Assembly (NCBI GenBank): GCA_934167965.1
Contig: CAKPMJ010000001.1
Location: forward strand, 1-64,000
DNA from: an uncultured Clostridia bacterium
Lineage (GTDB): Bacteria > Bacillota > Clostridia > TANB77 > CAG-508
Direction of reading: 5' to 3'
Length of the DNA: 64,000 nt
Shown: in pieces, positions 26,929-36,470 of the stretch
Numbering within the stretch: position 1 is the stretch's first letter
How the letters are laid out: each line of letters starts with the position of its first letter
Program-made: the position numbers and the translations under genes
Notes under the pieces: generated by a model
Seen by the model: the letters and a program-made list of their open reading frames with translations, nothing else
Told to the model about the DNA's origin: nothing
Database searches by the model: none

Positions 26929-28236
26929 ATGAAAGAATATTTAGCTATAGAAAATATAGAGGCCATAGAGGTATTGGACTCAAGAGGTAATCCTACAGTA
27001 CAAGTAGAAGCAATATTAGAAGGAGGATTTACAGGAAGAGCAATGGTACCATCAGGAGCTTCAACAGGAAGCTTTGAAGCGGTAGAGTTAAGAGATGGAG
27101 ACAGTTCAAGATATCAAGGAAAAGGAGTATTAAAGGCAGTAGAAAATGTAAACACAGAAATCAAGAAAAAGATAATGGGAATGAATGCATTAAATCAAGT
27201 AGAATTAGATAAAGCGTTAATAGAATTGGATGGAACAGCGAACAAAGCAAAACTTGGTGCAAATGCAACACTTGGAGTATCATTAGCAGTAGCAAGAGCA
27301 GCAGCTAATGCTCTTGGACTTGATATATATAATTATATAGGAGGAGTAAATGCCAAAGCATTACCAACACCTATGATGAATATAATGAATGGTGGAAAAC
27401 ATGCAGATAGTACTTTAAGTGTGCAGGAATTTATGATAATGCCAGTTGGAGCTAAAACATTTTCAGAATGTTTGCGTATATGTGCAGAAATATATCATAA
27501 TCTAAAAAAAGTATTAAAAGAAAAAGGATTATCAACAGGAGTAGGAGATGAAGGTGGTTTTGCACCAAATGTAAAAGATGAAGAAGAAGCATTAAATTTA
27601 ATCATAGAAGCTACTCAAAAAGCAGGATATAGACCAGGAGAAGATATTTGTTTAGCTTTAGATGTTGCAGCAACAGAATTATATGATGAAGCTAAAAAAA
27701 TAGGAAGAGAAGGAGACTATCATTTCTGGAAAATAAATCAAACAAAAACAGTAGATGAAATGATAGATTATTTAGAAGACTTAGTAAATAAATTTCCAAT
27801 AATATCAATAGAAGATGGTTTAGCAGAAGAAGATTGGAATGGCTGGAAGAAACTAACAGAAAGATTAGGAGATAGAATACAATTAGTTGGAGATGACTTA
27901 TTTGTAACAAATATAGAAAGATTACAAAAAGGTATAGGTAACAAAATAGCAAATAGTATATTAATAAAACTAAATCAAATAGGAACTTTAACAGAAACAT
28001 TAGATGCAATAGAGCTTGCACATAAAAATGGTTATACTGCAATTGTATCACATAGAAGTGGAGAGACAGAAGATACTACATTGGCTGATGTGGCAGTAGC
28101 AACAAATTGTGGTCAAATCAAAACAGGTGCACCTTGTAGAACAGATAGAGTTGCTAAATATAATAGATTATTAAACATAGAAAATGATATGGGAGAAATG
28201 GCTACCTATTTAGGACGAAAAACACTAAAAAAATAA
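26929..28236 (+). CDS. eno: Enolase
   Basis: 435 aa from the ATG at 26929, after a GGAGG site; an ATG 20 codons upstream is rejected. VLDSRGNPTVQVE and SGASTGSFEAVELRDGD at the N-terminus; metal ligands in LALDVAATEL, SIEDGLAEEDW and VGDDLFVTN; SHRSGETEDTTLADV is the signature. Converts 2-phosphoglycerate to phosphoenolpyruvate. A promoter is not obvious upstream. Confidence 0.97.
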   Translation: MKEYLAIENIEAIEVLDSRGNPTVQVEAILEGGFTGRAMVPSGASTGSFEAVELRDGDSSRYQGKGVLKAVENVNTEIKKKIMGMNALNQVELDKALIELDGTANKAKLGANATLGVSLAVARAAANALGLDIYNYIGGVNAKALPTPMMNIMNGGKHADSTLSVQEFMIMPVGAKTFSECLRICAEIYHNLKKVLKEKGLSTGVGDEGGFAPNVKDEEEALNLIIEATQKAGYRPGEDICLALDVAATELYDEAKKIGREGDYHFWKINQTKTVDEMIDYLEDLVNKFPIISIEDGLAEEDWNGWKKLTERLGDRIQLVGDDLFVTNIERLQKGIGNKIANSILIKLNQIGTLTETLDAIELAHKNGYTAIVSHRSGETEDTTLADVAVATNCGQIKTGAPCRTDRVAKYNRLLNIENDMGEMATYLGRKTLKK

Positions 28237-28243
28237 AAATTAT

Positions 28244-28287
28244 AAAATACTAGAATTAAAAAATGATTCTAGTATTTTATTTTTTTG
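28244..28287 (+). terminator. Terminator after eno
   Basis: AAAATACTAGAAT and ATTCTAGTATTTT form a 13-bp stem, followed by ATTTTTTT. Confidence 0.92.
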
Positions 28288-28288
28288 C

Positions 28289-28317
28289 TTGTACAAAATA
28301 TAATTTAATGATATAAT
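28289..28317 (+). promoter_or_regulatory. Promoter for rpe
   Basis: TTGTAC, 17-nt spacer, perfect TATAAT, 24 nt before the rpe ATG. Confidence 0.7.
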
Positions 28318-28341
28318 TGCACCAGAAAGAAGGTAGGTAAA

Positions 28342-29001
28342 ATGATAGAAGTTTCTACATCAATATTAAACATGGAAAATGGAAAAGAAGCTGAAACAAT
28401 ATTTGGACTTGAAAAAGCAAGAACAGACTATATACATATAGATGTAATGGATGGAAAATTTGTAGAAAAAGACACATATCAAAAAATGATAGAACATGCA
28501 TCATATATAAAGAGAATATCAAATATACCATTAGATGTACATTTAATGATAGAAGATGTAAAAAAAGGAATAAAAGACTTCTCAGCTATGGAACCAAACA
28601 TAATTACATTTCATTTAGAGGCTTGTAAAGATGAAAAAGAAGTGTTTGAGATGATAAATCTAATAAAAGAAAATAATTGTAAAGTAGGAATATCTGTAAA
28701 ACCAAATACAAAAATAGAAGAAATATACAAATATTTACCTTATATACATACATGTTTAGTAATGACAGTAGAACCAGGAAAAGGTGGTCAAACTTTACTT
28801 ATAGATATGATAAAGAAAATAAAGACATTAAAAAAATATATAGAAGAAAATAGTTTAGAAGTAGATATAGAAGCAGATGGAGGAATAAACCTAAGTACAT
28901 ATGAAGCTGTTAAAGAAGCAGGAGCAAACATATTAGTTTCAGGAGTTGCTATATTAATGGCAAAAAATTATAAGGATATTATAGATACATTTAAGCAATA
29001 A
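28342..29001 (+). CDS. rpe: Ribulose-phosphate 3-epimerase
   Basis: 219 aa TIM barrel. HIDVMDGKFVEKDT holds the metal-binding His and catalytic Asp; LDVHLMIED, MTVEPGKGGQTL and DIEADGGINLSTY are the other active-site loops. Links ribulose-5-phosphate and xylulose-5-phosphate. The family usually starts with an S-L-L-S/A-D motif, here STSILNME, a modest divergence. AAGGTAGG before the ATG. Confidence 0.92.
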   Translation: MIEVSTSILNMENGKEAETIFGLEKARTDYIHIDVMDGKFVEKDTYQKMIEHASYIKRISNIPLDVHLMIEDVKKGIKDFSAMEPNIITFHLEACKDEKEVFEMINLIKENNCKVGISVKPNTKIEEIYKYLPYIHTCLVMTVEPGKGGQTLLIDMIKKIKTLKKYIEENSLEVDIEADGGINLSTYEAVKEAGANILVSGVAILMAKNYKDIIDTFKQ

Positions 29002-29026
29002 AATAAATGTAATAATGGAGGTTCAA

Positions 29027-30214
29027 ATGAATTTAAGTAAAAAAGATATAATAAATATTTGTAAAATAGTAGCATTTGGAATAATACTATATTGGGGATT
29101 ACAAAACATAACATGGTTAGGAAATGGATTTAAAACAATATGTGGAATACTTTCTCCATTTATATGGGGAGCAGCAATAGCATTTGTTGTAAATATTCCA
29201 ATGACTATTTTTGAAAAAAAGATTTTTGTATCTAAGAAAAAAGAAAAAAACAAAAAAGAAGCAGTAGAGAAAATTTCAAAGCCAAAAAGGATATTATCAA
29301 TATTTTTATCAATTGCAATTATAATACTATTAATAATAGGAATTATATTCTTAATAATACCAGAATTAATAAATGTAATAAGTAACTTAATACAATATCA
29401 TTTGCCAAGACTATACATATATATGAGAGATATAACAAATGAAGCAATTAATAATTATCCTCAAATTGCTAGTAATTTAACAAATTTACAAAAGAGTTTA
29501 GAAGGTATAAATTCTGAAGTAATAAAAGAATTAACAACATTAGGAACTAGCCTTGTAACATCTTCATTTGGGGTAATAACTTCTGTAATAAATGTTGTAA
29601 TAAAAATAATGATAGCAGTTATATTTGCTGGTTATATATTAATGAGCAAAGAAAAATTATCAATTCATTTAAAAAGACTAACATATGCGTTTTTTGAGAA
29701 GAAAACAGCAGATAAAATATGTGAGATAGCGAACTTATCAAGAAATTCGTTTTATGATTTTATAACAGGACAATTAGTGGAATGCATAATTTTAGGAAGT
29801 TTGTGTGCATTAGGAATGTGTATTTTAAGAATGCCTTATGCTGCTACTGTAGGAGCATTAGTTGCAATAACAGCATTTATTCCAATAGTTGGTGCATTAA
29901 TTGGAGGAGCAGTAGGAGCGATATTAATTTTACCAATTTCGCTAAAAAAAGCAATTATATTTGTAATATTCTTTATAATACTGCAACAATTAGAAAATAA
30001 TCTTATTTATCCAAGAGTTGTAGGAGGAAGAGTTGGAGTACCAGGAATACTTGTATTAATTGCAGTTGCAATTGGTGGAAACCTAGGTGGAGCAATTGGA
30101 ATGGTTATATGCTTGCCAGTAACAGCTGTTTTATATACATTATTAATGTCTAGTGTAAATAAAAGACTAAAAGAAAAGGGATTGGAAAGGAATATAGTTA
30201 AAGATGAAAAATAA
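29027..30214 (+). CDS. AI-2E family membrane protein
   Basis: 395 aa, seven or eight membrane segments in the AI-2E (PF01594) pattern; GALVAITAFIPIVGALIGG and QQLENNLIYPRVVGGRVG are the family's C-terminal signature. The start at 29027 has GGAGG upstream; a start four codons earlier is rejected. Second member of this family in the window, distinct from the YtvI-like gene. Substrate unknown. Confidence 0.87.
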   Translation: MNLSKKDIINICKIVAFGIILYWGLQNITWLGNGFKTICGILSPFIWGAAIAFVVNIPMTIFEKKIFVSKKKEKNKKEAVEKISKPKRILSIFLSIAIIILLIIGIIFLIIPELINVISNLIQYHLPRLYIYMRDITNEAINNYPQIASNLTNLQKSLEGINSEVIKELTTLGTSLVTSSFGVITSVINVVIKIMIAVIFAGYILMSKEKLSIHLKRLTYAFFEKKTADKICEIANLSRNSFYDFITGQLVECIILGSLCALGMCILRMPYAATVGALVAITAFIPIVGALIGGAVGAILILPISLKKAIIFVIFFIILQQLENNLIYPRVVGGRVGVPGILVLIAVAIGGNLGGAIGMVICLPVTAVLYTLLMSSVNKRLKEKGLERNIVKDEK

Positions 30215-30665
30215 ATTTATAACATATATAATAGCAACAGTTTTATTATTTGTACTTTCTGCAATATGTTTTAGAATAATGAAAATAGGCGGAGATTTAC
30301 AGGGAATTGTGTCAGGATATAGATTTTACTATTTTAATACAATATTTGGTTTGGTAGGACTGATATTATATAATGTAATAAAAGTTATTTATGACAAAAT
30401 GTTCAATAAAATATATAAAACATATATAACGAGAGGAAAACGAATAGGAATGATTTTATTATATATATGGATATCGTTAGTACTATGGATATTTGTATTT
30501 TTAAAATCTAATATTGGTGGAGGGTTAACGAATTTATACCAATTTAAAATAAAGACTTTACAAGGATTATATATAATAGACATTCTATTTGTATTACCAT
30601 TATGGAATTTTATTTATAATATATATAGAAGCATAAGAAAGAAAATAATGTTGAAAAGAATGTAA
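30204..30665 (+). CDS. Membrane protein of unknown function (153 aa)
   Basis: Starts inside the end of the preceding gene (11-nt overlap), so the two are probably co-translated. About four hydrophobic segments with a basic loop (YKTYITRGKRIG) and a basic C-terminus. No family recognised. Confidence 0.75.
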   Translation: MKNKFITYIIATVLLFVLSAICFRIMKIGGDLQGIVSGYRFYYFNTIFGLVGLILYNVIKVIYDKMFNKIYKTYITRGKRIGMILLYIWISLVLWIFVFLKSNIGGGLTNLYQFKIKTLQGLYIIDILFVLPLWNFIYNIYRSIRKKIMLKRM

Positions 30666-30669
30666 AATA

Positions 30670-30722
30670 AAAATAAAGACACGTTTATTAATTAAAATGT
30701 AAATGTGTCTTTATTTTTTTTT
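30670..30722 (+). terminator. Terminator
   Basis: AAATAAAGACAC and GTGTCTTTATTT form a 12-bp stem around a 21-nt loop, followed by TTTTTTT. The rest of the gap to the first pilin gene (30723-30889) is AT-rich and shows nothing further. Confidence 0.88.
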
Positions 30723-30889
30723 GAGAAGTATATATTATCATAAATGAAAGCTTAAAACAATTAGGTATCTGCATACTAGGTGTAAGGTAAGTTTTATTTA
30801 AAAATGTAATAAAAATGTAATTAATTTGTAATAAAACATAAAAAAACTTAGATTTGGCTTGATTTAGGGATATAGACTAATTATGGGCA

Positions 30890-30919
30890 TTGACAAGAGG
30901 AACACGGAAATGCTACTAT
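30890..30919 (+). promoter_or_regulatory. Promoter of the pilin-dockerin array
   Basis: Perfect TTGACA (30890-30895), 18-nt spacer, TACTAT (30914-30919) preceded by TGC, an extended -10. It lies about 50 nt before the first array gene. It is the only convincing promoter I find for the nine genes. Confidence 0.65.
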
Positions 30920-30945
30920 ATACATAGTAGGCAAGCACATAGTAG
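30913..30945. promoter_or_regulatory. Operator-like palindrome over the -10 and start region
   Basis: CTACTAT (30913-30919) and ATAGTAG (30924-30930) form a perfect 7-bp inverted repeat over the -10 box. A third copy, ATAGTAG, is at 30939-30945. It could be a repressor site, or two alternative RNA hairpins in the leader. No regulator gene is adjacent. Confidence 0.45.
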
Positions 30946-30967
30946 AATTTAGAAAGGGAGAAGAACA

Positions 30968-32149
30968 ATGAAAAGAAACAAAGGAATAACATTAATAGCA
31001 TTAGTAATAACAATAATAGTATTGCTAATATTAGCAGGAGTAGCAATAGCAATGTTGTCTGGAGAAAATGGAATATTAAAAAAAGCAGCAGAATCAAAAA
31101 CTAAAACAGAAGAAGCAAGTTTCCTAGAACAAGTTAAAATTGCAATTATGGGAGCAATAATAAATAAAGATGCAAAAATAGATGAGGAAACATTAAAGAC
31201 AGAATTAGGAAATTTAGGAGTAAAAGAAAAAGATATAGTAAGTGATGGGAATGGAGGATATATAGTCAAAAAAGAAAATAATAGTGTAAATATAAAGAAG
31301 GATGGAAACGTAGAAAGTTTAGAAGGAATAAGTGATGAAGACATAGAATTAGAAAAATACTTTTTAGCAAACAATTCAAAATATAAATGCAGATATGGAT
31401 ATATAACAGGATTTACATTAAATGAAGAAGGCAAAGTAGAGGAAACAGTTGAAGAATTTGAAAAAAATTTAGCTCCTTTGGGATATAAGGTAGATTTAAA
31501 ATATGATAGAGGACAAGATAAAGATATAGAAATAGAAGATAAATCAAATACAATAGTTGCTACAGCAATGTCTATTCAAAAAGATGGTAAAACAATAGCA
31601 AAGACAGTTGTATTTGGAGATATACATTGTGATGGTAAAATATCTGCTGCAGATATAACATTGTATAATAAATACCTTAGAGGAGAAATTAATCCACAAA
31701 GGAAAGCAATAAAAGCGGCAATGGATATTAATAATGATAGAAAAAATGATATAACTGATTTGACTTTAATACAAGCATTTGCTAGTAAAAGGTATAAAAA
31801 AATAAATCAAAATAGATATACTCTAAATCCAGATACAATTATAGACGATATGGAAAGTTATCAAATAAAAATATATACAAACGAAGTATCTAATAATATA
31901 AAAGACAGTACAGTATATAGTTTTGAATCAGAAATTGATAACGAACAAGGAATAGTATATTATGAATTAAAAATAAACAATACTGGTAGCGTAAAAACGG
32001 AAGAACTATTAACAATATTACCAGCAAACAGCAAGATAAAAAGGAATGGAGAGAAAGTAGCAGCAACAGAAAATGTACAAACTGGAGATGAAATAATTTA
32101 CACATATAATGAAAGAGAATTTTACATAGGAAAAATAGTTGTTAATTAA
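30968..32149 (+). CDS. Pilin-like dockerin protein 1
   Basis: 393 aa. N-terminus KGITLIALVITIIVLL is a type IV prepilin-like helix: cleavage expected after Gly6, but the usual Phe1 is Ile and Glu5 is Ala. Residues about 48-125 are an extra segment (see the 290-bp repeat), then the YKCRYGYITG motif shared by the array. At about 218-240 and 253-275 are two dockerin type I-like repeats (DIHCDGKISAAD, DINNDRKNDITD). The C-terminal domain ends LPANSKIKRNGEKV...YIGKIVVN. Probably secreted and membrane-anchored by the helix. Confidence 0.8.
   Translation: MKRNKGITLIALVITIIVLLILAGVAIAMLSGENGILKKAAESKTKTEEASFLEQVKIAIMGAIINKDAKIDEETLKTELGNLGVKEKDIVSDGNGGYIVKKENNSVNIKKDGNVESLEGISDEDIELEKYFLANNSKYKCRYGYITGFTLNEEGKVEETVEEFEKNLAPLGYKVDLKYDRGQDKDIEIEDKSNTIVATAMSIQKDGKTIAKTVVFGDIHCDGKISAADITLYNKYLRGEINPQRKAIKAAMDINNDRKNDITDLTLIQAFASKRYKKINQNRYTLNPDTIIDDMESYQIKIYTNEVSNNIKDSTVYSFESEIDNEQGIVYYELKINNTGSVKTEELLTILPANSKIKRNGEKVAATENVQTGDEIIYTYNEREFYIGKIVVN
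31109..31398 (+). repeat. 290-bp exact repeat, copy 1
   Basis: By eye, identical base for base to 36591-36880 in pilin gene 6. It codes for residues about 48-144. The genes diverge on both sides of it, which points to recent gene conversion or recombination. Confidence 0.92.
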
Positions 32150-32167
32150 TAAAGGAGAAAAGAAATA

Positions 32168-33109
32168 ATGAAAACAAAGCAAAGTGAAGGAATCACATTA
32201 ATTGCATTAGTAATAACGATAATAGTATTATTAATATTGGCAGGAGTGGCAATATCAATGTTATCAGGAGAAAATGGAATATTAAAGAAAGCAGCAGAGT
32301 CAAAGACAAAAACAGAAGAAGGACAAAAGCAAGAGGAAAAAACATTGACAGATATTGAGATCGATTCGCATTTTATAGTAAATAATTCAAAATATAAATG
32401 CAGATATGGATATATAACAGGAATAAATCGTTCTCAGGAAACGATTTATGAGTTGCAACAAGCGTTACCAAATGGATACTTTGTAATGGCAAAAGATGGA
32501 ACAGATAATTATGCTTATAAAAATAGTAATGGAGATCCAATTATAACAACAGGAATGACAATAGTAAAAGATGGAAAGATAGTAGCAAGAACAATTAAAT
32601 TTGGAGAGATAGATTGCGATAATAGGTTGTCTGCAAGAGATATAGATACTTTTAAAAAATATATGAAAGATGAAAATACTTTAATAAAAGAAGATTATAT
32701 AAAAGTAGTAATGGATATAAACTGTGATGGGAAAATTAATATGAATGATTTTAATTTAACTAAGTCATATGTTTTAAACCAAATAGAAATGTCTCAAAGT
32801 AAATATGTTTCTGATCCAAATAAAATTATACATGAGATAGAAAGTATTTTAAGAAGTGATTATTCATCTAAGGTAAATGAAAATGATATTTGTACTGTAG
32901 AATATAATGAAAAAGAAGATACTTACAATTTAAAAATGAAAACAAGTGAGAAAAAAGTGGAAGAGTTATTAAAAATATTACCAGAGGGTAGTAAAATAAA
33001 AAGAAATGAAGAAGAAGTTGCAACAACAGAAAACGTTCAAAATGATGATAAAGTGATATATGTAAATGAAGAAAAAGAAATATATATAGGAAAAATAATA
33101 ATTGAGTAA
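32168..33109 (+). CDS. Pilin-like dockerin protein 2
   Basis: 313 aa. Same prepilin-like helix (SEGITLIALVITIIVLL), no extra segment, YKCRYGYITG at about residue 77. The two dockerin-like repeats are EIDCDNRLSARD and MDINCDGKINMND. C-terminal domain ends LPEGSKIKRNEEEV...YIGKIIIE. AAAGGAG precedes the ATG, 18 nt after gene 1. The core is most like gene 6. Confidence 0.8.
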   Translation: MKTKQSEGITLIALVITIIVLLILAGVAISMLSGENGILKKAAESKTKTEEGQKQEEKTLTDIEIDSHFIVNNSKYKCRYGYITGINRSQETIYELQQALPNGYFVMAKDGTDNYAYKNSNGDPIITTGMTIVKDGKIVARTIKFGEIDCDNRLSARDIDTFKKYMKDENTLIKEDYIKVVMDINCDGKINMNDFNLTKSYVLNQIEMSQSKYVSDPNKIIHEIESILRSDYSSKVNENDICTVEYNEKEDTYNLKMKTSEKKVEELLKILPEGSKIKRNEEEVATTENVQNDDKVIYVNEEKEIYIGKIIIE

Positions 33110-33154
33110 AAAAACAATTATAGAAGGTAGGAAAAATGAAAAATATTGTTAAAG
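33081..33154 (+). repeat. Array junction repeat A
   Basis: The end of gene 2, the 26-nt gap with its GAAGGTAGG site, and the start of gene 3 (ATGAAAAATATTGTTAA). The same unit recurs at 36383, 37549 and 38543 with few changes. Confidence 0.85.
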
Positions 33155-34413
33155 AAAAAGAACATGGAATCACATTAATAGCATTAGTAATAACATAATA
33201 GTATTATTAATATTGGCAGGAGTGGCAATATCAATGTTATCAGGAGAAAATGGAATATTAAAAAAAGCAGCAGAAGCTAAAGTGAATACTGAAGAAGGTA
33301 AAGAAAAAGAGACAACAACTTTGGAAAGTTATGAATATTTATTAAAAAAGAATACAGGAGAAAGATGTTGGCAGTATAAAACAGATAGTAAAGGGAGAAA
33401 AACAATAATAACAGATGGAACAGTAGAATTGCCAATAGGAACATATATAAATTATGATTCAACAAAAGATGAAAATGGAAATTCGATAAAAAAAGAAACA
33501 GTATCAAAAGAAAATGGATATGGTTCACAATCATTTAGTAATACAGTTGACAATTGAAAATGGAGAATATTTGGAGTAAATTAATCAAATGGAGAATTAT
33601 TAATAATATCAGCTAATCCAATACAAACAGTAGATAAAAACGATTTTTATTTAAATGCACAACAGGGGTATCAATATGGAGAACAAGAATTAAATAAAGT
33701 ATGTAGTGTATTTGGATATGGAAAAGGAGCAACAGGAGCAAGAAGTGTAAATGTAGACGAAATAAATAAAATAATAGGCTTTAATCCAAATAATGTTGGA
33801 GAGTATGATCCAGAACAAAAGGGAACAGGAACTAAAGCCACAACAACAGGAATAGATGCTTTTGAAGAATATGGAGCAATAATAAAATATAGTTGGACAG
33901 AAACGGAAAATCAAATAAAATGGGAAGCACAACAAGATTCAACGGCAACTAGAACAAGTGGAAGTAATTCAAATTCACAATATGCTCAAAACGGTTTTAC
34001 TTGGTATGATTCAAACAGTAATACATGGGAAATTTCAAAACAAGACATAACAAATCCCAAGGAAATAAATATATTTATAAATACAAAGTATAGATATGAT
34101 GCAAATACACTAGTGGCGATGGGATCAGGTAGTAATGGATTAGATTCAGAAAGTTTAGAATATAAAACATTATTTATGGATGAAAATGAGAATAAAGTAA
34201 AATACTGGTTAGCCTCATCTTATTTAGGAACCAGTGGGAATAATGTTGAGTTTGGATTGCGTGATGTTCAAAATCGGTAATGTAAGGAATAGTTATTTAT
34301 ACTATTCTTTTGGTGGAACAAAAAGTGTATATAGAGGTATTCGCCCTGTAGTTTCACTAAAATCTGATACACAATTAAAAGAAGGAACAAATGGAAGTTA
34401 TGATATAAAGTAA
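33136..34413 (+). pseudogene. Pilin-like gene 3, decayed
   Basis: Starts like genes 6-8 (ATG AAA AAT ATT GTT). One A is missing at about 33196, so ATA ACA ATA becomes ACA TAA and the helix is cut. The frame then resumes with AGVAISMLSGENG. TGA at 33555 and TAA at about 33582 follow. Further on, CGG at 34275-34277 is followed by TAA; skipping its C restores GNVRNSYLYYSFGG and RGIRPVVSLKS, ending at 34413. It has no dockerin repeats; the C-terminal part (KYWLASS..., RPVVSL) is a different domain from the other eight. Confidence 0.85.
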
Positions 34414-34426
34414 AAGAGGGGGAAAA

Positions 34427-35434
34427 ATGATAAACAAAAATATAAAACAAAATAATGGTATAACTCTAATAGCACTAGTAATAACAATAATAGTGTTATT
34501 AATCTTAGCAGGAGTAGCAATAGCAATGCTATCAGGAGAAAATGGAATCCTAAAGAAAGCGGCAGAATCAAAAACTAAAACAGAAGAAGGACAAAAAGAA
34601 GAAATGAGTTCACTACTAAGCTATGAAATGGTATTAAAAGCAGATAGTGAATATAAGTATCAACATGGATATGTAACAGGATTTGAATATAATAAAGAAA
34701 ATAAAAAAACGATTAGTTCGGTAAAAGATTTAGAAAATGCACTGCCAGATGGATATAAAGTAAGTACTAAATATAAGTATTCTATTTCAACGAGAACAGG
34801 CGAAGATGAAGTAATAGACGAAGAACAAAAAGAAGAAATGGGAATAGCCACAGGAATGACAATAACAAAAGATGGTCAAGAAGTTGCAAGAACAGTATTA
34901 TTTGGAGATATTGATTGTAATGGAGTCATAAACAGTTTGGATTATTCATGTATAAAAAGATATGATCGATTCTATTCAAATGAGAATGAATTTAATGAAT
35001 TTCAAAAAATGGCAATGAATGTATGTAATGACAAAGAAATTAACAGTGAAGACGATTTTATATTTAAGAACTTTGCACTTGGAGAGATAAATATTAATCA
35101 AAAAGAAATCAAAAAATTTCCTGGTAAAGATTTAAGTAGATTTTACACAGAATTACAAGAATATATAAAGTCTTTAGATATTAGTAGTGGATATTCGTTT
35201 GAATATAATAGTGAACAAGATTCATATAAGTTAAAAGGAGTAAAAAATGATACAACAGTAGAAACACTAATAAATGCACTACCAACTTCAAAAGAAGTAA
35301 CTATAATAGATAAAGATAGAAAAGGTTTATCTAATGATAGTAAAGTAGTAGACGGGGGTTATGTTCAAATAAAATTTCAGAATAATGGAAATGAAATACT
35401 TTCTGATTTTGCATGTATAGAGTTAGAAAAATAG
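34427..35434 (+). CDS. Pilin-like dockerin protein 4
   Basis: 335 aa. Prepilin-like helix NGITLIALVITIIVLL. The shared motif is changed to YKYQHGYVTG. Dockerin-like repeats DIDCNGVINSLD and a poorer second one, MNVCNDKEINSEDD. The C-terminal domain differs from the others: it ends GNEILSDFACIELEK with no YIGKI motif. GAGGGGG before the ATG. The most divergent intact member. Confidence 0.78.
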   Translation: MINKNIKQNNGITLIALVITIIVLLILAGVAIAMLSGENGILKKAAESKTKTEEGQKEEMSSLLSYEMVLKADSEYKYQHGYVTGFEYNKENKKTISSVKDLENALPDGYKVSTKYKYSISTRTGEDEVIDEEQKEEMGIATGMTITKDGQEVARTVLFGDIDCNGVINSLDYSCIKRYDRFYSNENEFNEFQKMAMNVCNDKEINSEDDFIFKNFALGEININQKEIKKFPGKDLSRFYTELQEYIKSLDISSGYSFEYNSEQDSYKLKGVKNDTTVETLINALPTSKEVTIIDKDRKGLSNDSKVVDGGYVQIKFQNNGNEILSDFACIELEK

Positions 35435-35448
35435 GAGGACAAGTTTAA

Positions 35449-36411
35449 ATGAAGAAAAACGAAGGAATCACATTAATAGCCTTAGTAATAACAATAATAG
35501 TGTTATTAATCTTAGCAGGAGTAGCAATAGCAATGTTATCAGGAGAAAATGGAATACTAAAGAAAGCGGCAGAGGCTAAGACAAAAACAGAAGAAGGGCA
35601 GAAAAAGGAAGAAGCAGCATTAGCAACAGCCGAATTGGAGACATATCTTTTAACAAACAATTCGAAATATAAATGTAGATATGGCTATATAACAGGAATA
35701 GAAGAAGGAGATACTGTAGATAAACTAGAAAACGCTTTACCTAATGGATATAAGGTAGTTTCAAAGTATGAATACGATGACGCAACAGCCATTAGAGAAG
35801 ATAAAGCAATAGAGGAAAGTGAGAAAAATACTATAAATATTTCAACAGGAATGGCAATTGTAAAAGATGGTAAAGAAGTAGCAAGAACAGTTCTTATTGC
35901 TGATGTTAATTGTGATGCGAAAATTAAAACAAATGATTACGCCATTTTTAAGAGAAAAACATTGGAAATAAAAGAAAACTTTAGAAAAGCAGCGATGGAT
36001 TTAAATTGTGATGGTAAAGTTAATGGGGAAGACTTAAAACACTTAAAGTTATATTTTACTACAAGTCATGAATTGGAAATATCTCAAAATCAATATGTTT
36101 CAAATCAAGGCGAAGTAATAATAGATAGAGAAAGTCTTTCAAGATATATTTATGTACAAAAAGTATTCGAAGGTGGAAGTGAAACTAACATTTATTCATT
36201 GGTGTATGACCAGAATCTGGATTTTTATGATTTTAAAATGAAAACAAATGAGACAAAGGTAGAAGACTTCTTAAGTACATTACCGGAAGGTGGAAAAATA
36301 AAAAGAAATGAAGAAGAGATTGCAACAACAGAGAATGTTCAAAATGGAGATAAAGTAATATATGTAAATGAAGAAAAAGAAATATATATAGGAAAAATAA
36401 TAATTGAGTAA
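35449..36411 (+). CDS. Pilin-like dockerin protein 5
   Basis: 320 aa. Prepilin-like helix EGITLIALVITIIVLL, YKCRYGYITG, dockerin-like repeats DVNCDAKIKTND and MDLNCDGKVNGED with the Asp/Asn calcium positions kept in the second. C-terminal LPEGGKIKRNEEEI...YIGKIIIE. AGGAGG before the ATG, 15 nt after gene 4. Confidence 0.8.
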   Translation: MKKNEGITLIALVITIIVLLILAGVAIAMLSGENGILKKAAEAKTKTEEGQKKEEAALATAELETYLLTNNSKYKCRYGYITGIEEGDTVDKLENALPNGYKVVSKYEYDDATAIREDKAIEESEKNTINISTGMAIVKDGKEVARTVLIADVNCDAKIKTNDYAIFKRKTLEIKENFRKAAMDLNCDGKVNGEDLKHLKLYFTTSHELEISQNQYVSNQGEVIIDRESLSRYIYVQKVFEGGSETNIYSLVYDQNLDFYDFKMKTNETKVEDFLSTLPEGGKIKRNEEEIATTENVQNGDKVIYVNEEKEIYIGKIIIE

Positions 36412-36470
36412 AAATCTAATTATAGAAGGTAGGAAAAATGAAAAATATTGTTAAGAAAAAAGAAGGAATT
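36383..36470 (+). repeat. Array junction repeat B
   Basis: Junction of genes 5 and 6; same unit as at 33081, 37549 and 38543. Similarity to junction C extends upstream into the last 40 codons of the preceding gene. Confidence 0.87.

Noticed and set aside
30723..30967. Possible c-di-GMP or other riboswitch before the pilin array
   Set aside because: I looked for GEMM-I (GGCAAAC, GACGCAAAGC) and GEMM-II elements and found neither. The palindrome and promoter explain the visible pattern.
33136..33200. Programmed frameshift at the first lesion of pilin gene 3
   Set aside because: It is a simple loss of one A in ACAATAATA with two further stop codons after it. This is ordinary decay and unlike the CGG cases.
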